A stretch of 64,000 nt of DNA from Pleurodeles waltl (taxonomy: Eukaryota > Chordata > Amphibia > Caudata > Salamandridae). The position numbers and the translations under genes are program-made. Of the stretch, positions 57,986-64,000 are shown in pieces (the first letter of the stretch is position 1; every line of letters begins with the position of its first letter). The notes beneath the pieces were generated by a model. That model was not told the DNA's origin, made no database searches, and saw only the letters and a list, made by a program, of their open reading frames with translations. The DNA is taken from assembly GCF_031143425.1 (NCBI RefSeq), contig NC_090447.1:846057760-846121759 (forward strand), read 5' to 3'.

Positions 57986-58687
57986 GGACAATGTACCGCC
58001 CACACTATTATGACAGGTCAATCCGCCAACTTTTCCAGGGCGGATTCACCGCAGATAAAAACACGGCAGAAACAGGCATTTCGAAGGAAAAACGCTCACC
58101 TCTACACACTCCACGAGGAACAACAACACCATGGAGCCGGAACTCCATATTCTTCCTGCGCTAGTCTTCCTGCTCCTGTACCAGGAGCACCAACGCCGGC
58201 GGCGAAGACCACGGTGAGTACTGCACCTATGACATAGGGGAGGGGGGAGACAAAAAACAGGGACACATACACGCAACACCCCAACCCCCACCCCCACCCT
58301 CACCCACTACAACACACACACCAAAGCATATCCAAACATTACAGTAACACCCCCCAAACCCCCCGGAAGAATGCAAAGACAAAAGGAAATGAGTGTAACC
58401 ATTGTAATATATCAGTAAGCAAATATATACATATATACACTATTAACAAAATATATACCACGATTAGTAGTCCAGGTATTGCACCATTCATAGTCCGTGG
58501 ACCACTGGGCCCAAAATGCATGGGCGAGGCCCACATAAGATACCCGAACATGACGGAGAGAACACTGCTGGGGCATCAGATAGAAATACAACAGGCACCT
58601 CAGGGGGAAGGGAAGGGGGGGCACCTCAGCCGGATGAGTGCACGGCGCCAGATCCACGAGGGGGCTCCATGCCCATTGATGTATCCT

Positions 58688-59100
58688 GGGGAGTGCAAAG
58701 CCACAGTCTCTGAAGTCCCTACAGTGGGTGGTTTGCCCACTGTACCATCCTGGGGAGTGCAAAGCCACAGTCTCACAAGTCTCTACAGTGGGTGGTTTGC
58801 CCACTGTACCATCCTGGGGAGTGCAAAGCCACAGTCTCTGAAGTCCCTACAGTGGGTGGTTTGCCCACTGCTACATCCTGGGGAGTGCAAAGCCACAGTC
58901 TCACAAGTCTCTACAGTGGGTGGTTTGCCCACTGTACCATCCTGGGGAGTGCAAAGCCACGGTCTCTGAAGTCCCTACAGTGGGTGGGTTGCCCACTGCT
59001 GCATCCTGGGGAGTGGAAAGCCACAGTCTCTCAAGTCTCTACAGTGGGTGGATTGCCCACTGTACCATCCTGGGGAGTGCAAAGCCACAGTCTCTCAAGT
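58688..59100 (-). repeat. 64-bp minisatellite, six units in an alternating pattern
   Basis: Six units. The variable part alternates CTGAAGTCCCTACAG and CACAAGTCTCTACAG (last unit CTCAAGTCTCTACAG), so the higher-order period is 128 bp. Each unit keeps the CAGTGGGTGG...CCCACTG hairpin. Frames through it are shadows. Confidence 0.9.
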
Positions 59101-59109
59101 GGATAACAG

Positions 59110-59302
59110 TCTCCACTGGTTCTGGAGGGGGGCTGGTGCCCAGAGTGCTTCATCCTGTGCAGGACAGAGGTAGTGGATGCATGTCTCCACTGGTTCTGGA
59201 GGGGGACTGGTGCCCAGAGTGCTTCATCCTGTGCAGGACAGAGGTAGTGGATGCATGTCTCCACTGGTTCTGGAGGGGGACTGGTGCCCAGAGTGCATCA
59301 CT
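59110..59302 (-). repeat. 74-bp minisatellite
   Basis: Units begin at 59110, 59184 and 59258 (TCTCCACTGGTTCTGGAGGG); the third is partial. Copy 1 has a single unrepeated version. Confidence 0.9.
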
Positions 59303-59369
59303 CACCCCGTGACGGTCCCAGTTGTGTCACTGCCCCTGCCGCTCATGGGCTAGCGGTGCTTGAGTTGCG

Positions 59370-59600
59370 GTCCTTGCCCTGTTCGGCGGTACTTGACTTG
59401 GTGGTCCTTGCCCTGTTCAGCGGTGCTTGCCCTGTTCAGCGGTGCTTGACTTGGCGGTCAATGCCCTGTTCAGCGGTGCTTGACTTGGCGGTCCTTGCCC
59501 TGTTCAGCGGTGCTTGCCCTGTTCAGCGGTGCTTGACTTGGCGGTCCTTGCCCTGTTCAGCGGTTCTTGCCCTGTTCAGCGGTGCTTGACTTGCCAGTCC
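59370..59600 (-). repeat. 34-bp minisatellite, copy 2
   Basis: Units of TTGCCCTGTTCAGCGGTGCT plus 14 bases, with some units shortened to about 20. Homologous to the array at 28586-28790. Confidence 0.85.
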
Positions 59601-59634
59601 TTCATTGCCCTGCTGAGCAGGGGCTGGCGGTCCT

Positions 59635-62422
59635 TCATTGGTCAGATGGGCTGTGGCTGGCGGGGCCCTCCTGGGCAGCTGGGCTGTGGCTGGCGGGTCC
59701 CTCCTGGGCATCTGGGCTGTGGCTGGCGGGGCCCTCCTGGGCATCTGGGCTGTGGCTGGCGGGTCCCTCCTAGGCAGCTGGGCTGTGGCTGGCGGGGCCC
59801 TCCTGGGCAGCTGGGCTGTGGCTGGCGGGGCCCTCCTGGGCAGCTGGGCTGTGGCTGGCGGGGTTCTCCTGGGCAGCTGGGCTGTGGCTGGCGGGGCCCT
59901 CCTGGATATCTGGGCTGTGGCTGGCGGGGTCTTCCTGGACAGCGACTATGGGGCTGGCGGTGGCGTCCTGGGCAGTGACGATGGGGCTGGCGGGGCCCTC
60001 CTGGGCAGCGACGATGGGGCTGGCGTTGGCCTCCTGGCCAGCGGGGATGATGGCGGTCTTCTCTGCCGTGCTGCCCCTCCCAGACTTTGCGGGTTTCTTC
60101 TGCCCCTTCCCCACCTTGGGAGGAGTCACAGCTGGGTCCACACTCCCCCCGGGACCCCTGTGAGCGGTTTGGGTGGCTGGAGTCTTCCCCCTCTCCCGTC
60201 GGGCACTGGCCAACTTCTGGTGCTTCACAGGGGGGGGACTGGCTGTGCTCTGGCTCCGTGACACACAGGCTGGCCTGGTGGCCGGTGCACTCCACATACC
60301 TGTGACAACAGGCACCACTGGTCCCGGAGATTTTGTGGCTGAGGTGCTAGTACGGGACCTATGAGTTGGACGGGGGGTGGTGGGAAATAGGTTAAGGGTG
60401 GACAGGAAAAGTTGTTTGGAGACACTGGGACGGGTAGCTGGAGGGGATTTGGGAGTGGAGGAAGAGGTGGTGGTTCTAGGAGGTGTAACTTTTGTGGCTT
60501 TGGGTGCAGGTGCATGCGCTGGAGGCTGTTGTGAGGTGGATGTATGTTGGGTGGCTGTGTGCCTGCGTTTGTGTATCTTGGGAGGGGGCGTCACAGACAC
60601 ACTGGGAGAGGACACAGGGGACGTGTGAATGGTAGTGGGGGTGGTGACTGCACGTGAGCGGGGTGTGGTGGTGGGTGTGCTGGTGCGGAACGTAGTGGCT
60701 GTAGTGGTAGTGCATGCAGGTGTGAGTGTAGACAAGACTGGGAGGGAGGAGGGAGACGAGGAGGAGGGGGACACAGTGGAGGCAGTGGATGTTGGTGTGT
60801 CTGTATGTGTGTGATGCTTGCGTGAGTGCTTGTGGGATGTGTGGTGCTTATGTTTGCCTGAGCTTCCCTTGTGTGGTGAGGTGTGTGCAGGCTGGTCTGA
60901 TGGTGTGCTTGGGATAGGCAGAGGTACAGGGGATTGGGTCTGGGTGGAGGAAGTTGGAGGGGGGAGGCTAGACACAGGGACAATGGCTGGCATCAGTGCT
61001 AAGGCCAGAGTTTGAAAGGTTCGATGAAGGGCAGCCTGACCAGAATGAATGCCCTCCACAAATGCATTGGTTTGTTGCAACTCCCTTTCTACACCCTGGA
61101 TGGCATTCAAAATGATAGACTGCCCAACAGTGAGGGACCTGAGGAGGTCAATGGCCTCCTCACTGAGGGCAGCAGAGGTGACAGAGGCAGGGACTGAGGT
61201 GCCTGGGGCGAAGGTGATGCCCACCCTCCTGGGTGAGCGGGCACGGGGCACACACTGAGGGGCTGCTGGGAGGGCGGTGCTGGTAGGGGGGTGGCGGCTG
61301 TACCTGTAGTAGTGGGGGGCACAGATGTTGCCGCCACCACAAGGGAGCTCCCATCAGAGGACGAGTCCATGTCGCTGGTTTCAGCTCCTGTCACCGCCGT
61401 GGTGCTCCCCTCACCCTCCCTCCCACTGGTGTATTCAGAGTCCGTAGTGTGGCCCTCCATGGCCATGTGGGACACAGCTCCCTCGTGCTCTGGTGCCACT
61501 GCTCCTCCGCCTGATGATGCTAATGCACACAAGACCAGGGAGACCGCAAAAAGGGGGAAGAAAGACAGGTTGAGTGCATGGCTTACCGCTACCGTTGGCG
61601 GACAAGACAGACACAGCAGCCCCCTGCACTACGTCACACTGTTGGGCTCTACAGTGCAATTCATGGGAAATGGCCTACAAGGCTATGGACGACATCTGCA
61701 CACATAGATGACACAGGTGCATGAATACCTGTACATGGCACTCTACAGAGGTGGGGTGGGGGGCCAGAGGGCCATGCCTTACAAAGGGGCCTAGCCTACT
61801 GTACTCGCCCTAGCCTAGGAAAACCCAGAGCCCTCCTCCCCCACCCAGACCCCTCCACTGCGCGCAAAGTCAGCTGAATGAGAGTGTACTCACCCCCTTG
61901 TGTCTGCTGTGATGCCCTCAAGCGCCCATCCAACTCTGGGTAGGCCACCGCCAGGATCCAGAACATCAGGGGGGGTCATGGTTCGACGGGCACCCCTCCC
62001 ACGTTGGGAGGCCATCCCCAGCTGAGCCTCCACCGTCTTCTTGCTCCAGCGGCGAATGTACTCACATCTCTTCCGGCAGTGGGTGCTATCCTTCTTCTGG
62101 TGGGCGCTGACCTACATTAAATGTACAGGGGAAGAAGAGAAGTCATTACCAACTGCGCCGTCAAAGTGAGTGGCCCCCATCCCTACCCTTGCCATGTGGC
62201 ACATGCACCCACCGTCTTTCATGCACTCAGAACTCTGCCCCCTTCCTTCTTACAACCAGCCCTCTCCACACAGGCATAGCCCATACAACATGCTCCCTGT
62301 GTACTTACCTGTTGGTCTGGAGGACCGTAGAGTAGCGTGTACTGGGGGAGCACCCCGTCGACGAGCTTCTCCAACTTCTCCGATGTGAAGGCAGGGGCCC
62401 TTTCCCCAGACGCATGAGCCAT
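59635..62422 (-). pseudogene. Harbinger gene C, copy 2: Myb/SANT-like protein, damaged
   Basis: Exon 1 is 62422-62309 (38 codons, starts MAHASGERAP). Exon 2 is 62111-61894. Exon 3 starts 61510. Exon 2 has lost 54 bp in frame relative to copy 1, removing the IWRAIAKDV helix of the SANT domain. It also has one extra C in a C-run near 61970 that shifts the frame. After a frame change near 61250, a single 493-codon frame runs 61251-59770 (EEAIDLLRSLTVGQSIILNA, long Pro/Ser/Thr linker, KVGKGQKK). A TAG at 59770-59772 replaces a repeat Gln codon; without it the frame would run to TGA at 59635-59637, ending SHSPSDQ. The tail is an 11-residue repeat, unlike the 18-residue repeat of copy 1. Confidence 0.75.
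59640..60050 (-). repeat. 33-bp coding minisatellite in gene C, copy 2
   Basis: About ten units encoding AQEGPASHSPA on the minus strand, preceded by a few variant units with SPIVAAQE. Unit length is a multiple of three and both strands stay open. Confidence 0.9.
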
Positions 62423-62835
62423 TGTCTCTTCCAGACCGAGGTCACAGCAGCACTTGCAGTGTAGGTCCTCTCCTGTCAAAGATCAGATATTGAGTGATTC
62501 AACACCTAGAAAATGGCGGTCACGTCCGCGGCGGTGCGTACCATCACCGCCGGCGCACATCGTCATTGGCTCCTGGGACCCACAGGGTCCAATGTTAACC
62601 AATGCAGCATTGCGCCGCGGTCTTCGACCGCCTACCGCGACGGTGTACAACGCCAGCGCAGTTACCTCACATCCCATTGTCCCACTTTACAGGTCAGGCA
62701 GCCGCCATTTCAGGGGCCCACATGGCCTAATTACCAACTGCATCACACATACCTAGGCCTACTCTCAACACACATACAGGCCACATTTTGTGATTCGATG
62801 GTGTTCTGTGTAGACTGTGGGTACATACCTCTGAG
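62423..62835. promoter_or_regulatory. Divergent promoter region between genes C and B (copy 2)
   Basis: ATTGG at 62565-62569 and CCAAT at 62589-62593 and 62599-62603, within GC-rich DNA homologous to 24254-24616. This copy shows the undisturbed spacing, without the MITE. Confidence 0.45.
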
Positions 62836-63890
62836 TTGTTTGACTCTGTGCTCGCTGTTGTCCTTCATAGGCACCGTCCACTGGGACATGTGAGGAGATG
62901 GCAGAATCCTCCGGTGTACCGACCGCAGGTGGACCTGTCGACAATGGAGGAAAGAAATTTGATAATCACCTACAGGTTTGACCGTGCCACAATCCAGGAA
63001 CTGTGTACACAGTTGGAGCCTGACCTGATGTCAGCAATCACAGGAATCCCCCCTCAAGTGCAGGTGCTATCAGTGCTCCATTTCCTTGCTAGTGGGTCTT
63101 TTAAAAAAACTGTGGCCATGGCATCAGGGATGTCCCATCCTATGTTTTCCAACGTATTGTCCAGAGTGTTGTCTGCCTGCTGAAACACATGCGGAGCTAC
63201 ATCGTTTTCCCTCAGGTGGAGGACTTACCTACAGTGAAAGGTGACTTCTATGCCCTTGGACATATCCCCAACATCATAGGTGCCATTGATGGGACCCATG
63301 TGGCTTTGGTCCCCCCCCACAGGAGTGAACAGGTGTACTGGAACCGGAAGAGTTATCATTCCATGAATGTACAGATGGTATGTTTGGCCGACCAGTACAT
63401 CTCCCATGTGAATGCCATGTTCCCTGGCTCAGTGCATGACGCCTACATCATGCGGAATAGCAGCATCCCTTATGTGATGGGTCAACTCCAGAGGCACCGT
63501 GTGTGGCTATTAGGTGACTCTGGTTACCCCAACCTGTCATGGCTACTGACCCCAGTGAGGAATCCCAGGACCAGGGCAGAGGAACGCTACAATGAGGCCC
63601 ATGGGCGTACTAGGAGGGTGATCGAGCGGACCTTCGGCCTCCTGAAGGCCAGGTTCCGGTGCCTCCATATGACAGGTGGATTCCTATTCTACTCACCAAA
63701 GAAGGTGTGCCAGATCATCGTGGCCTGCTGTATGCTTCATAACTTGGCTTTGCGATGACAGGTGCCTTTTCTGCAGGTCCAGATGGCGGTGTTGTGGCAG
63801 CTGTGGAGCCTGTGGACAGTGATGATGAGGAAGCAGAGGAAGAAGACATTGACAACAGGGACTCAGTCATCCCGCAATATTTCCAGTGAA
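62836..63890 (+). pseudogene. Harbinger gene B, copy 2: HARBI1-like transposase, broken
   Basis: Very similar to the transposase at 23.2-24.3 kb. N-terminal PPVYRP...TYRFDRATIQELC and VLSVLHFLASGSF (intact here, broken in copy 1). DDE residues: Asp in IDGTHV (63288-63290), Asp in GDSGYP (63516-63518), Glu in VIERTFGLLK (63624-63626). Damage: loss of one C near 63177 (LSAL becomes a stop), CGA/TGA-type nonsense after LALR near 63757, and a small deletion near 63778 that shifts the acidic tail. The lesions differ from those of copy 1, so the copies decayed independently. The frame ends at TGA 63888-63890 in the register of copy 1. Confidence 0.85.
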
Positions 63891-64000
63891 ACACAGGTGA
63901 GAATACATTCCTGCCTACTACAAGTACTTTTACACTTCTACCTCTAACCTGTCTGTCGGTTTCACCCAGTGTATGGTCACTGAGTTGTCACTTTCCCTTA
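63891..64000. other. Start of the B/A intergenic spacer, copy 2
   Basis: Begins the region that in copy 1 lies between the convergent genes B and A. Cut by the window end. Confidence 0.4.

Larger units (their letters stand above)
57803..64000 (-). mobile_element. PIF/Harbinger element copy 2, inverse, cut by window end
   Basis: The left end, GGTCATTACAACCCTGGCGG then ACGGTGTTAAAG, matches the right end of copy 1 base for base over about 30 bases. Then follow, in reverse order to copy 1: subterminal GGCGGT zone, 64-bp, 74-bp and 34-bp arrays, gene C (-) and gene B (+). Gene A and the far terminus would lie beyond 64000. It lacks the MITE found in copy 1. Boundary +/-3 bases. Confidence 0.85.

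Noticed and set aside
58688..59100. CRISPR-like look of hairpin-containing repeats
   Set aside because: Units are contiguous without unique spacers and lie inside a eukaryotic transposon.
58520..59312. Open frames of 130-149 codons over the 64- and 74-bp arrays
   Set aside because: Translated minisatellite. The equivalent frames in copy 1 are on other registers and not conserved.
62900..62960. Alternative transposase start at ATGGCAGAATCC
   Set aside because: It is in the wrong frame for the conserved PPVYRP...RFDRATIQ region.

Overview
This window looks like ordinary transposon-filled DNA from a very large vertebrate genome. I see no host protein-coding exon I could defend and no rRNA. The sequence holds PIF/Harbinger, DIRS-like, CR1/L2-like and other LINE, hAT-type and Penelope-associated (hammerhead ribozyme) remnants, plus palindrome-rich MITEs, degenerate satellites and long GATA/TATC microsatellites. 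This mix, and above all the large Harbinger elements, fits a salamander; a newt such as Pleurodeles is my best guess, from general knowledge of Harbinger expansion there and not from a database match.

Layout. 1-20.5 kb: a palindromic MITE copy, a minus-strand DIRS-like remnant (2.06-3.23 kb), a 0.9-kb serial-hairpin MITE (4.3-5.2 kb), a GATA-tailed repeat (6.4-6.7 kb), degenerate satellites (7.1-8.2 and 17.4-20.4 kb), two further palindromic MITEs (10.0 and 14.7 kb) and long stretches with no recognisable gene. 20.574-30.042 kb: a complete 9.5-kb Harbinger element with matching ends and a probable TTT target duplication. It carries three genes: A (+), an intact two-exon Myb/SANT protein; B (-), a broken HARBI1-like DDE transposase; C (+), a second, different Myb/SANT protein with a long low-complexity tail, frame-disrupted. 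A second MITE of the serial-hairpin family sits between B and C. 30-37.9 kb: satellites, a hAT MITE with an 8-bp target duplication, GATA repeats and low-copy-looking DNA. 37.9-41.4 kb: a decayed CR1/L2-like LINE, interrupted by a segment with a well-formed hammerhead ribozyme. 44.55-49.46 kb: a decayed LINE on the minus strand, itself hit by a 444-bp insert that has a 14-bp target duplication and a decayed hammerhead. 49.5-57.8 kb: AT-rich or unclassified DNA. 57.80-64.0 kb: a second copy of the Harbinger element in inverse orientation, cut by the window end after the transposase.

How the parts relate. Harbinger transposition is known to need a DDE transposase plus a Myb-like partner that binds near the element ends. 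Here both copies show a divergent B/C gene pair sharing a CCAAT-containing spacer, and copy 1 shows A convergent with B. The two copies share four minisatellites between gene C and the terminus, but with different copy numbers or repeat units. Comparing the copies gives the best evidence in the window: it pins frameshifts, a clean MITE empty site with a CTG target duplication, and a swap of the protein-coding repeat at the end of gene C.
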